Shown here piece by piece: positions 1-7,055 of a stretch of 24,628 nt of DNA. The stretch lies in NCBI GenBank assembly GCA_016926925.1, contig JAFGNQ010000062.1, positions 1 to 24,628 on the forward strand. The letters run 5' to 3'. The notes beneath the pieces are model-generated. The model was not told the origin of the DNA. It ran no database searches and saw nothing but the letters and a program-made list of their open reading frames with translations. A program made the translations under genes and the position numbers. The first letter of the stretch is position 1, and each line of letters starts with the position of its first letter. Origin of the DNA: Candidatus Aminicenantota bacterium (GTDB taxonomy: Bacteria; Acidobacteriota; Aminicenantia; Aminicenantales; Aminicenantaceae).

Positions 1-46
1 CAGCGGGTTTACAGCCCGCCCCATTTGGCCACTTTGGTACCTGCCC
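1..46 (-). tRNA. tRNA-Tyr (GTA), partial
   Basis: Read on the minus strand, this is the 5' part of a tRNA: a 7-nt acceptor strand GGGCAGG, TA, a D arm with the stem CCA/TGG, then the anticodon stem GCGGG/CCCGC around the loop CTGTAAA. The anticodon is GTA, for tyrosine. The 3' half (variable arm, T arm, acceptor) lies beyond the left window edge. It follows tRNA-Thr on the same strand, the first two members of the arrangement Thr(UGU)-Tyr-Gly-Thr(GGU)-tuf known in many bacteria. Confidence 0.9.
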
Positions 47-70
47 AAAAATGCCACTGTAACTAAAAAA

Positions 71-127
71 GTCATTGGGCTGCCCTATCTCTATCAATTA
101 TATATATTAAAAAAAAAGCCCAATAAC
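71..127. repeat. Imperfect inverted repeat between two tRNA genes
   Basis: Arms at 71-81 and 117-127 can pair over 11 positions with one mismatch; the core ATTGGGCT/AGCCCAAT is perfect. The loop of 35 nt is very AT-rich. It lies in the spacer between tRNA-Thr and tRNA-Tyr and could form a stem in the precursor RNA, perhaps serving processing. That role is inference; the pairing is directly visible. Confidence 0.45.
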
Positions 128-145
128 CTAAACTCTTCTTTCAAA

Positions 146-218
146 AGCCAGCGAGAGGATTCGAACCCCCGACCCGCTGATTACAAATCAGCTGCTCTAC
201 CAACTGAGCTACGCTGGC
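146..218 (-). tRNA. tRNA-Thr (TGT)
   Basis: A complete cloverleaf of 73 nt. The acceptor stem GCCAGCG/CGCTGGC is perfect, the D stem GCTC/GAGC is perfect, the anticodon stem GCTGA/TCAGC holds the loop TTTGTAA with anticodon TGT (threonine), and the T loop is TTCGAAT on a stem with two G-T pairs. The discriminator base is T and the 3' CCA is not encoded (TTT follows), so CCA must be added after transcription. It is the first gene of a minus-strand tRNA operon that continues with tRNA-Tyr. Confidence 0.97.
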
Positions 219-275
219 ACAATCTCCAGTAAGGTCGCTTATGAATACTTTTTTTCTCGAGTAGATTCTTTGGGT

Positions 276-324
276 AAAAAAAAAGAAAGAAAGGACTGAT
301 TTTAGTTCACTCCAGCCTTTCTTT
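276..324 (-). terminator. Intrinsic terminator upstream of the tRNA operon
   Basis: On the minus strand the arms 313-324 and 286-298 pair over about 12 bp (AGAAAGG-CTG against CAGTCCTTTCT, one bulged base) around a 14-nt loop. The 3' arm runs into TTTC and then nine T residues. This is a textbook Rho-independent terminator, yet it sits between the promoter at 375-403 and tRNA-Thr. It therefore ends either a short RNA of about 90 nt or a controlled fraction of tRNA-operon transcripts. In the plus direction it is followed by only four T, so minus is its natural orientation. Confidence 0.65.
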
Positions 325-374
325 TGAAAGTCCTACTTCGTTTCTAATTAGAAAACTACAGTTTTACATTGGCA

Positions 375-403
375 ATGCTACACCAATTTGTATCTGATGT
401 CAA
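375..403 (-). promoter_or_regulatory. Sigma70-type promoter, minus strand, upstream of tRNA-Thr
   Basis: Minus strand: -35 TTGACA (398-403, perfect), a 17-nt spacer, and -10 TAGCAT (375-380, four of six). Transcription would start near 368, about 150 nt before tRNA-Thr. It points away from purB, so the two units diverge. Confidence 0.65.
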
Positions 404-465
404 TACACAAAATGCAAAATATACTTATGGGGGGTTTTCCCGCAGATAGTTAATCAGCTCATTGA

Positions 466-494
466 TTGACACGATAGACGGGAGTTGTTATGAT
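466..494 (+). promoter_or_regulatory. Sigma70-type promoter of the pur cluster
   Basis: -35 TTGACA (466-471, perfect), a 17-nt spacer, and -10 TATGAT (489-494, five of six). RNA would start near 501, about 25 nt before the purB ATG at 526. The -10 box contains the ATG at 490, so that earlier in-frame ATG cannot be on the message. A GGGG-TTTT-CCC inverted repeat lies just upstream (about 430-441) and could be an operator, but I cannot assign it. Confidence 0.75.
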
Positions 495-525
495 TTGCCC
501 TCTATTTCACAAGAAGGAATCCGCA

Positions 526-1827
526 ATGATCAAACGCTACACCCGCCCCGAGATGGGAGCCATTTGGGAGGATCAAAACCGTTACCAGAAGTGGCTGGAC
601 GTAGAGATGGCCGTCTGTGATGCCTGGCATGAAATGGGAGAGATTCCTGAAGATGCCTTGAAACGGATCAAAGAAAAGGCGTCCTTCACGGTCGAGAGGA
701 TCGATGAGATAGAAAACGTAGTGAAGCACGATATCATCGCCTTCCTGACTTCGGTCAGCGAGTTCGTGGGCGAGGATTCGCGGTTCGTCCATCTGGGACT
801 CACTTCCTATGATGTTGTGGACACGGCCTTATCACTTCTCATTAAGGAGTCCCTGGAAAAAATCCGAAAAGACCTGGCTGTGCTCAGGAATGTCATCAAA
901 GAAACGGCCCTCAAACATAAAAAAACGGTCATGGTCGGACGCACTCACGGCGTCCATGCCGAGCCCATCACTTTCGGCGTCAAGCTCCTTGTCTGGTACG
1001 AGGAACTCAACCGGCACTTGGATCGGATATCTCATGCCCTGGATAATATCAGCTGCGGTCGCATCTCCGGCTCTGTGGGAACCTACATTCACCTGAATCC
1101 GAAAGTCGAAGAAATCGCCCTGAAAAAGCTCGGTCTCAAGGCTGCCAAAGTCTCCACCCAGGTTCTTCAGAGGGACAGGCATGCCGAGGTTATAGGAGTC
1201 CTGGCTCTGATTTGCGCATCTCTCGATAAGTTCGCCCAGGAAATCCGGCACCATCAGAAGACAGAGGTCCTCGAGCTGGAAGAGCCTTTCACCAAAGGTC
1301 AGAAAGGATCTTCTTCCATGCCGCACAAGAAAAATCCGGTCCGCACGGAACGAATCTCGGGCATGGCCCGGATACCGCGGGGAAATCTCCAGGTGGCATT
1401 GGAGAACATTCCTCTGTGGCACGAGAGAGATATCTCCCATTCCTCCGCCGAGAGAGTGATTCTTCCCGACTCCTTCATCATCACGGATTTCCTTATGGCC
1501 GAGATGACGGACATCATCTCCAACTGGGTGGTCCACCCCGATAGAATGAGTGAAAACATCAACCTCACCCGCGGGCTCGTCTTTTCACAGAGGGTTTTAC
1601 TCGCGCTGACCGGCAAGGGGCTTTCGCGCGAAGAAGCCTACAGACTGGTCCAGCGGAACAGCCTCAAGGCCTGGGATGAGAGAAAAGACTTCAAAGACCT
1701 TCTCATCTCCGATAAGGATATCGCAAAAAGGCTTACCACTGAAGAAATCGAAGATTGCTTCTCCCTCGCGCCTTACCTGGAAAAAATAGACTACATCTTT
1801 GCAAAGGTGCTATCCGATGAAAGTTAG
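526..1827 (+). CDS. purB: Adenylosuccinate lyase
   Basis: Cleaves SAICAR to AICAR plus fumarate, and adenylosuccinate to AMP plus fumarate, in cytosolic purine synthesis. The 433 residues have the fumarase/aspartase-superfamily fold: the GRTHGVHAEP motif near residues 138-147 with the catalytic-region His141, and the superfamily signature GSSSMPHKKNP at 261-271, whose flexible loop carries the catalytic serine. The N-terminus MIKRYTRPEM matches the usual PurB start. I chose ATG 526 because AAGGA lies 7 nt upstream and because the promoter -10 box covers the alternative ATG at 490. Its end overlaps purS by 11 nt, so translation is probably coupled. It heads the cluster purB-purS-purQ-purL. No key residue appears to be missing. 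Confidence 0.97.
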   Translation: MIKRYTRPEMGAIWEDQNRYQKWLDVEMAVCDAWHEMGEIPEDALKRIKEKASFTVERIDEIENVVKHDIIAFLTSVSEFVGEDSRFVHLGLTSYDVVDTALSLLIKESLEKIRKDLAVLRNVIKETALKHKKTVMVGRTHGVHAEPITFGVKLLVWYEELNRHLDRISHALDNISCGRISGSVGTYIHLNPKVEEIALKKLGLKAAKVSTQVLQRDRHAEVIGVLALICASLDKFAQEIRHHQKTEVLELEEPFTKGQKGSSSMPHKKNPVRTERISGMARIPRGNLQVALENIPLWHERDISHSSAERVILPDSFIITDFLMAEMTDIISNWVVHPDRMSENINLTRGLVFSQRVLLALTGKGLSREEAYRLVQRNSLKAWDERKDFKDLLISDKDIAKRLTTEEIEDCFSLAPYLEKIDYIFAKVLSDES

Positions 1828-2059
1828 AGTACTCGTATCATTCAAGGACAGCGTGTTGGATCCTCAAGGGCAGACGGTCAAAAACGCACTCCATACTCTC
1901 GGCTATGATTCTGTGAAAGACGTTCGTCAAGGAAAAGTCTTCGAGCTGGAGATCGCGGACATGTCCCAGAAAGAAACGGACAACCTTATCTCCGAGATTG
2001 CGGACAAGGTGCTGGCCAACCCGATCATTGAAAAATTTACTTATCAGATCCTTGAATAA
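1817..2059 (+). CDS. purS: Phosphoribosylformylglycinamidine synthase, PurS subunit
   Basis: A small subunit of 80 residues that, as a dimer, joins PurL (synthetase) to PurQ (glutaminase) in the FGAR to FGAM step. The sequence shows the family pattern: an N-terminal strand KVRVLVSF, the conserved segment LDPQGQTVKNAL, the V-G-K-F-E strand, and the late stretch LANPIIEKF. The start is taken at ATG 1817 rather than an in-frame ATG at 1799, because family members begin with the first beta strand and AAAGGTG precedes 1817 at suitable spacing. It overlaps the end of purB in another frame. A 181-nt gap separates it from purQ, longer than the other joints of this cluster. Confidence 0.95.
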   Translation: MKVRVLVSFKDSVLDPQGQTVKNALHTLGYDSVKDVRQGKVFELEIADMSQKETDNLISEIADKVLANPIIEKFTYQILE

Positions 2060-2240
2060 AAATAGACGTCAAGACACAATTTTTGCAGCCGCCTTCGAAA
2101 ACCTTTACCGGTAAGGATGAGCCCTGGAACCGGCGATGCCGAAGGACCAAGAGAAGAATATTTTATGAGGGACCAAGCTCCCTTTTGCGAATACACGCGG
2201 CAGAATTGAGAGAGCTTACAGGATACGGAGTAAAAAAATC
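2060..2240 (+). other. Structured spacer between purS and purQ
   Basis: No gene is visible in these 181 nt. Several inverted repeats are: CCTTCG (2092-2097) with CGAAGG (2140-2145), enclosing CCTTTACC/GGTAAGG (2102-2116), and AGGGA (2168-2172) with TCCCT (2179-2183) followed by TTTT. The last resembles a weak terminator, so the spacer could be an attenuator or a binding RNA that splits expression of purBS from purQL. I compared it by eye with consensus elements of the PRPP, ZTP, guanidine, glycine and glutamine riboswitches and did not find a convincing match. GGAG at 2227-2230 serves purQ. Confidence 0.4.
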
Positions 2241-2948
2241 ATGAAATTCGGTGTGGTCATATTTCCGGGATCGAACTGCGATTACGACACGTTTTTCGTG
2301 CTCAGGGATGTCTTAAGCCAAGACGTACGATTCTTGTGGCACAAAGAACATGACCTGCAAGGTGTGGATTGCGTGGTGCTGCCTGGCGGGTTTTCGTACG
2401 GGGACTATTTGAGGTCCGGCGCTATAGCCAGGTTTTCTCCTTTGATGCAGGAAGTGAGGGCCTTTGCCGAAAAAGGGGGGCTCGTCCTCGGTATCTGCAA
2501 CGGATTCCAGGTTCTCCTGGAACTGGGACTACTTCCGGGCGCCATGCTTCGCAACAAAAACCTGAAATTTCTGTGCCAGCATGTACACATCCGGGCGGAA
2601 AACAACTCCACAGCCTTCACCAATCGGGCCCGTCAGGACGATGTCCTCAAGATTCCTATAGCTCATTTTGACGGCAACTATTATGCGGATCGAGTGACCC
2701 TTGAAGAGATCAAGAGAAACGATCAGGTCGTCTTCCGTTACGTCGACGCTGACGGCCGGGTCAGCGAAGGGGCCAATGTCAACGGATCGCTGGACAGTAT
2801 CGCAGGGCTGATGAACAAGGAAGGAAATGTAATGGGCATGATGCCCCATCCCGAAAGGGCTTCGGAAGCCCTTCTCGGAAGTGAAGATGGACGGGTGATT
2901 TTCGATTCCATCATTACCCATGTCCATCGATTGAAGGGAAAAGGATGA
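2241..2948 (+). CDS. purQ: Phosphoribosylformylglycinamidine synthase, PurQ glutaminase subunit
   Basis: Supplies ammonia from glutamine to PurL for FGAM synthesis. It is a class I glutamine amidotransferase of 235 residues. The nucleophile is Cys86 in LGICNGFQ, and the catalytic His203 and Glu205 lie in MPHPERASE. The glycine-rich [14 protein letters not shown] segment (residues 47-60) is typical of PurQ. The N-terminus [14 protein letters not shown] is canonical. The gene ends in ATGA shared with the purL start, a 4-nt overlap that indicates translational coupling of the two subunits. The start is preceded by GGAG with 10-nt spacing. Confidence 0.97.
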   Translation: MKFGVVIFPGSNCDYDTFFVLRDVLSQDVRFLWHKEHDLQGVDCVVLPGGFSYGDYLRSGAIARFSPLMQEVRAFAEKGGLVLGICNGFQVLLELGLLPGAMLRNKNLKFLCQHVHIRAENNSTAFTNRARQDDVLKIPIAHFDGNYYADRVTLEEIKRNDQVVFRYVDADGRVSEGANVNGSLDSIAGLMNKEGNVMGMMPHPERASEALLGSEDGRVIFDSIITHVHRLKGKG

Positions 2949-5155
2949 TCGACAAAAAGCTACTGGACGAACACAACTTAAACGAAGAAGAGTACAAGCT
3001 GATCGTAAAGCTCATCGGAAAAGAGCCCAACATCACCGAACTCGGAATATTCTCCTTGATGTGGTCCGAACACTGCAGTTACAAGAGCTCCAAGATCCAT
3101 CTCAAAAAGCTTCCAATATCGGGCAAGAATGTTATTCAAGGCCCGGGAGAGAACGCCGGAATTATCGATATCGGAGACGGGCAGGCGGCCGTATTCAAGA
3201 TCGAATCCCACAACCATCCCTCTTTTATCGAACCCTATCAGGGTGCCGCCACTGGAGTGGGAGGGATTTTGAGAGATATCTTCACCATGGGAGCCAGACC
3301 CGTGGCCGTCATGGATTCTTTGCGCTTCGGGCCATTAGATAAGCCCAAAAATAGAGCCGTCATGGACGGGGTGGTCTCAGGAATAGCCGGATATGGGAAT
3401 TCCATCGGGATTCCCACCGTGGGCGGTGAAGTCTATTTCAACAACTGCTATTCCCTCAATCCCCTCGTCAATGTCTTCTGCCTGGGTTTGGCAGAGAAGG
3501 AAAAGATTTTCTACGCCAAGGCTGAAGGCATTGGCAATCCTGTCCTCTATGTCGGCTCTAAGACCGGGCGTGACGGTATCCACGGAGCGACCATGGCTTC
3601 GGCCGAATTCGGTGAGGACCTGGAACGCAAGCGCCCCAATGTCCAGGTGGGTGATCCCTTTAAAGAAAAGCTCCTTCTCGAAGCCTGTCTCGAGGTCATG
3701 CAACAGGGCTTGATTATCGGGATCCAGGATATGGGCGCAGCCGGTTTGACCTGCTCGACAACTGAAATGACCTCGAAGTCCGGTGCGGGCATCGAAATCG
3801 ACTTGGATCTCGTCCCCCAGAGGGAAGAGGGAATGACACCCTACGAAATCATGCTCTCAGAAAGCCAGGAACGGATGCTCATCGTCGCAGGGAAGGAGCA
3901 CGTGGAAGAAGTACGCCGGGTATTCGCCAAATGGGACCTCGATGCCGTCATCATCGGCCGAGTCACCGGAAGCAGCCGTCTGGTGGTCAAGGCCGGCGGT
4001 GAAACCGTTGTGGATATTCCCATCGATCCGGTGGTCAACCTCTGTCCGGTCTACAAGAGGCTCAGCACCGAGCCCTCATACCTCCAGACCGAGATTCGTA
4101 TGGATCCCGTTCCTTTGCCTGACGACTTCAGCACTGCTCTCGTGCAGCTTCTGGCATCACCCACGATAGCGGACAAGGAATGGGTCTTCCGTCAGTACGA
4201 CCACATGGTTCAGGTCAATACGGTTCTACTCCCCGGCGCAGATGCCTCGGTGCTGCGTCTGAAGAACAGGAAAAAAGCCCTGGCCATCGCTCTCGACGGA
4301 AACTCGCTCTATGCCTTTCTCGACCCGCTGACCGGAGGGAAGATTGCGGTCGCAGAAGCCTGCCGGAATCTTGCCTGCGTCGGCGCTTATCCTGTGGGCG
4401 TGACCAACTGCCTCAATTTCGGCAATCCGGAAAAACCCGAAATAATGTGGCAGTTTCAAAAAGTCATCGATGGGATAGCAGAAGCTTGCGGAACTTTCGA
4501 CATCCCTGTCACGGGCGGCAACGTCAGCTTCTATAATGATACGGAAGGCGAATCCGTCCACCCGACTCCAGTCCTGGGTGTGGTCGGGATACTGGATGAT
4601 ATCGATAAAGCCTTGTCTCCGGGATTCAAACAGAAAGGGAGTTCCATCCTACTGCTGGGAACAAACAAGGAAGAACTGGGGGCATCCGAATACCTCAAGC
4701 ACCTTCACCAACAGGAAAAAGGCATCCCTCCGCAGATCGACCTCGACGAAGAAAAAAAAGTTCAACGGCTGTGTCTGGAGGCCGCATCGAAGCGGTTCCT
4801 TCTCTCCGCCCATGATGTGTCCGAGGGCGGGCTCGCTGTCTGCCTATCGGAGTGCTCCTTTTTGAGTAAGGAGAAGATCGGATTCCGGATTGATTTAGAT
4901 GAAGACTTCCGTCTGGATGCTCTCCTCTTCGGAGAGACGCAGTCACGGATTTGTGTCACAACCGGCGAAGACCATCTCGAAGCACTTGTTCGGCTCGCCG
5001 GGAAAATCGGAGTACCGGCCAAAGTCATAGGCACAACCGGAGGCGACAGCATCATCATCAATCATTGTGGGCGCGAGGTAGTCAATGTTCCGGTTACGAA
5101 AGCCTATAAAGCCTGGAAAAAGGCCATCCCGGAAATTTTCACCATGAAACTATAG
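2945..5155 (+). CDS. purL: Phosphoribosylformylglycinamidine synthase, PurL subunit
   Basis: ATP-dependent conversion of FGAR to FGAM, using ammonia from PurQ. At 736 residues this is the small PurL type that works with separate PurS and PurQ, not the large fused enzyme of about 1300 residues. The family marks are [10 protein letters not shown] (41-50), [20 protein letters not shown] (88-107), the internal duplicated AIRS-like domains, and late motifs such as [10 protein letters not shown] and [12 protein letters not shown]. The start ATG overlaps the purQ stop by 4 nt. The reading frame is intact. About 100 nt separate it from the next gene; an ATCGCC/GGCGAT inverted repeat lies at 5175-5201 but no T-run follows, so I see no terminator. 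Confidence 0.97.
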   Translation: MIDKKLLDEHNLNEEEYKLIVKLIGKEPNITELGIFSLMWSEHCSYKSSKIHLKKLPISGKNVIQGPGENAGIIDIGDGQAAVFKIESHNHPSFIEPYQGAATGVGGILRDIFTMGARPVAVMDSLRFGPLDKPKNRAVMDGVVSGIAGYGNSIGIPTVGGEVYFNNCYSLNPLVNVFCLGLAEKEKIFYAKAEGIGNPVLYVGSKTGRDGIHGATMASAEFGEDLERKRPNVQVGDPFKEKLLLEACLEVMQQGLIIGIQDMGAAGLTCSTTEMTSKSGAGIEIDLDLVPQREEGMTPYEIMLSESQERMLIVAGKEHVEEVRRVFAKWDLDAVIIGRVTGSSRLVVKAGGETVVDIPIDPVVNLCPVYKRLSTEPSYLQTEIRMDPVPLPDDFSTALVQLLASPTIADKEWVFRQYDHMVQVNTVLLPGADASVLRLKNRKKALAIALDGNSLYAFLDPLTGGKIAVAEACRNLACVGAYPVGVTNCLNFGNPEKPEIMWQFQKVIDGIAEACGTFDIPVTGGNVSFYNDTEGESVHPTPVLGVVGILDDIDKALSPGFKQKGSSILLLGTNKEELGASEYLKHLHQQEKGIPPQIDLDEEKKVQRLCLEAASKRFLLSAHDVSEGGLAVCLSECSFLSKEKIGFRIDLDEDFRLDALLFGETQSRICVTTGEDHLEALVRLAGKIGVPAKVIGTTGGDSIIINHCGREVVNVPVTKAYKAWKKAIPEIFTMKL

Positions 5156-5253
5156 GATAGACCCATGTTTGAACATCGCCACCCATTCACAAGAGGGCGA
5201 TTCCTTGATACACTGCCATATGAATTCTTGCAGGCCCTTATTATTATTGTAAA

Positions 5254-6111
5254 GTGAAAAAAATAAAGACCGTTTGCGCCGTCATTTTTTTGGGCTTCTT
5301 GTGTGCAACTCCCGGCCAAGGAGTTGAGTTTAGTCTGAAGCTATCGGCCGGGTTCGGATTCATGAGTCCGGATGGCGTCAACGGAGCGCTCAAGGATTGG
5401 GAGCGATGGCAAATACTGAATGCAGAGGCTACGAAAAACTGGAATTATCTCGGCGGTGAAGTATCCGAGATAAGCCTGGCCTACAACCTTGAAGTCGAAT
5501 TCCTCGTTTTCCTCAGCTCTCGTTTTGCTGCGGGCATAGCCAGCGGCTATCTCTTCGGCGATGTTTCAGAATCGGACACGACATTGACGGTCGAAAAAGT
5601 CCTGGGGACATTCGAAGGAGCGAAGCCGACAAAAATGAGTGCCATCCCGCTCTTCCTGACGGTCTATTACTTCCAGCCGATCACCACCTCTTTCCGGATG
5701 TATTTAAGGGGAGGAGGAGGGCTTCTCTGGGGCACTTATGTCGAGAGGGAAGCGACAAAAAGAGCGGATCTCGAACGATACGGTTATCCACTCAGTCTCG
5801 AGGCGACAGCCCGGGATACGGCCTATCTCCTGGCTCTGGGACTTCTCTATGAGACAGAACCGGGTATCCAGTTCTTCATAGAAGGATCCTGGAGAGGAGC
5901 CAAGCTCAGCGGATTCACAGGGAAAGATCAATCGGGTTCAGCAGGATCCCTCTTTTTTTTCGAGGAGTATGATTCATCCCTTGATTTCTGGCAGGGAAAA
6001 TACAAAATCCTTTCCGAAAAGCCGGAGGGAGAGAATTTCCGGGCCGTCAAAGAGGGTGAAATTGATTTCAGCGGGTTTGCCGTAAAATTGGGAATTATGA
6101 TCCGGTTCTAA
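5254..6111 (+). CDS. Secreted protein, probable outer-membrane beta-barrel
   Basis: I do not recognise a named family. The 285 residues start with a Sec signal peptide (Lys-rich start, hydrophobic residues about 6-18, probable cleavage near 19-23). The mature part has many alternating aromatic/hydrophobic stretches with Gly, such as ISLAYNLEVEFLVF and FRMYLRGGGGLLWGTY, and ends in IMIRF with a terminal Phe. These are typical of outer-membrane barrels inserted by the BAM machinery. Gly-rich turns and acidic loops fit an OmpA/W-like small barrel. The start is GTG with no Shine-Dalgarno sequence nearby, so expression may be low or depend on readthrough from purL. It lies oddly between purL and purN; no link to purine synthesis is evident. 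Confidence 0.7.
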   Translation: MKKIKTVCAVIFLGFLCATPGQGVEFSLKLSAGFGFMSPDGVNGALKDWERWQILNAEATKNWNYLGGEVSEISLAYNLEVEFLVFLSSRFAAGIASGYLFGDVSESDTTLTVEKVLGTFEGAKPTKMSAIPLFLTVYYFQPITTSFRMYLRGGGGLLWGTYVEREATKRADLERYGYPLSLEATARDTAYLLALGLLYETEPGIQFFIEGSWRGAKLSGFTGKDQSGSAGSLFFFEEYDSSLDFWQGKYKILSEKPEGENFRAVKEGEIDFSGFAVKLGIMIRF

Positions 6112-6397
6112 GCTCATCACAAAATGAGTGCCTGATAATATAAATCGATATGAATCTGAAGAAATGTCTACGCTCAGTTCAGATTTTATACGCTATTTCC
6201 TCTCCGTTTTTCTCGGTCCTGCGGAACTCCGCACGTTTATTCTTTCTCACACACGATATCTTTCAGACTACATGTTCTTCGCCGGGGTCTATGAACCATG
6301 CTCACACCTGCAGGGTAAAAAAACTTATTATCGGATAGATAATTTTTTATTGGGAATACATCAGCTTTTTTTTTGAAGAATTCAGGAGGATGGGACT
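6112..6397 (+). other. AT-rich spacer before purN
   Basis: No gene is supported in this 286-nt stretch. The short open frames lack ribosome sites and recognisable composition. A weak stem, ATTATC/GATAAT with a short loop at about 6327-6343, is followed by six T residues (6343-6348) and may act as a poor terminator for the preceding gene. A second T-run lies at 6366-6374. The strong purN ribosome site AGGAGGA is at 6384-6390. I did not find a convincing -35/-10 pair. Confidence 0.35.
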
Positions 6398-7033
6398 ATG
6401 ACAGAAGACGTATTCAGAAGCCCGAAAAAAAGAGGAAAGATCGCCGTCTTTTTATCAGGGAGAGGGTCCAACTTCATGGCTATCCACAGTGCCGTCATCG
6501 CAGGCAAGATCAATGCGGATATCGACATTGTCTTCAGCAACAAGAAGGAAGCCCCGGGACTGGCGTTCGCTCAGAAGAATGCCCTCCATACCCTCTACCT
6601 AAAACCGAAGGATTTCACCTCCCGGGAAGATTACGATCGGAGAATCACGGAGGTTATCAAGGAAAGAGATGTCGACCTCATTTGCCTGGCCGGATACATG
6701 CGCATTCTCACCCAGGAATTCTGTGCCGCCTTCCCAAATAAAATTCTAAACATCCATCCCGCACTTCTTCCAGCTTTTCCGGGCCTTCATGTCCAGCAAA
6801 AGGCCATTGACTGGGGAGTCAGATTCTCCGGAGCAACAGTCCATTTTGTAACGCCGGAGGTCGACATGGGCCCAATCGTCATACAGGCCGTGGTTCCCGT
6901 ACTCCAGGACGACACGGAAGAAAGCTTGAGCGAAAGAATTCTCAAGGAAGAGCACCGCATTTATCCGGAGGCCGTGCGGCTGTACTTTGAGGGCAGGCTG
7001 GAAGTAAGAGGACGCCGGGTGTTCCTTATATAA
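6398..7033 (+). CDS. purN: Phosphoribosylglycinamide formyltransferase (folate-dependent)
   Basis: Transfers the formyl group of 10-formyltetrahydrofolate to GAR, giving FGAR, the substrate of PurSQL encoded just upstream. The protein has 211 residues, with the phosphate-binding loop SGRGSN at 20-25. The catalytic residues are Asn118 and His120 in NIHPALLP and Asp156 in VDMGPI. FPGLH (127-131) is also typical. The start ATG has AGGAGGA 7 nt upstream. The first dozen residues, rich in charge, are a small extension before the first beta strand KIAVFLSG. It ends 22 nt before the end of the convergent thyX gene, with no obvious terminator in that short space. Confidence 0.96.
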   Translation: MTEDVFRSPKKRGKIAVFLSGRGSNFMAIHSAVIAGKINADIDIVFSNKKEAPGLAFAQKNALHTLYLKPKDFTSREDYDRRITEVIKERDVDLICLAGYMRILTQEFCAAFPNKILNIHPALLPAFPGLHVQQKAIDWGVRFSGATVHFVTPEVDMGPIVIQAVVPVLQDDTEESLSERILKEEHRIYPEAVRLYFEGRLEVRGRRVFLI

Positions 7034-7055
7034 GGATCGATTCTCAGACTCCAAA

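Noticed and set aside
490..528. Earlier in-frame ATG for purB, adding twelve residues
   Set aside because: It lies inside the -10 box of a strong promoter, and the added residues do not resemble PurB proteins.
2060..2240. A known riboswitch (PRPP, ZTP, guanidine, glycine or glutamine type) between purS and purQ
   Set aside because: Fragments such as CCGAAGGA resemble glycine and glutamine aptamers, but the rest of the consensus elements are missing.
6128..6376. Plus-strand open frame of 82 codons before purN
   Set aside because: No ribosome site and it crosses the T-rich stem; composition looks non-coding.
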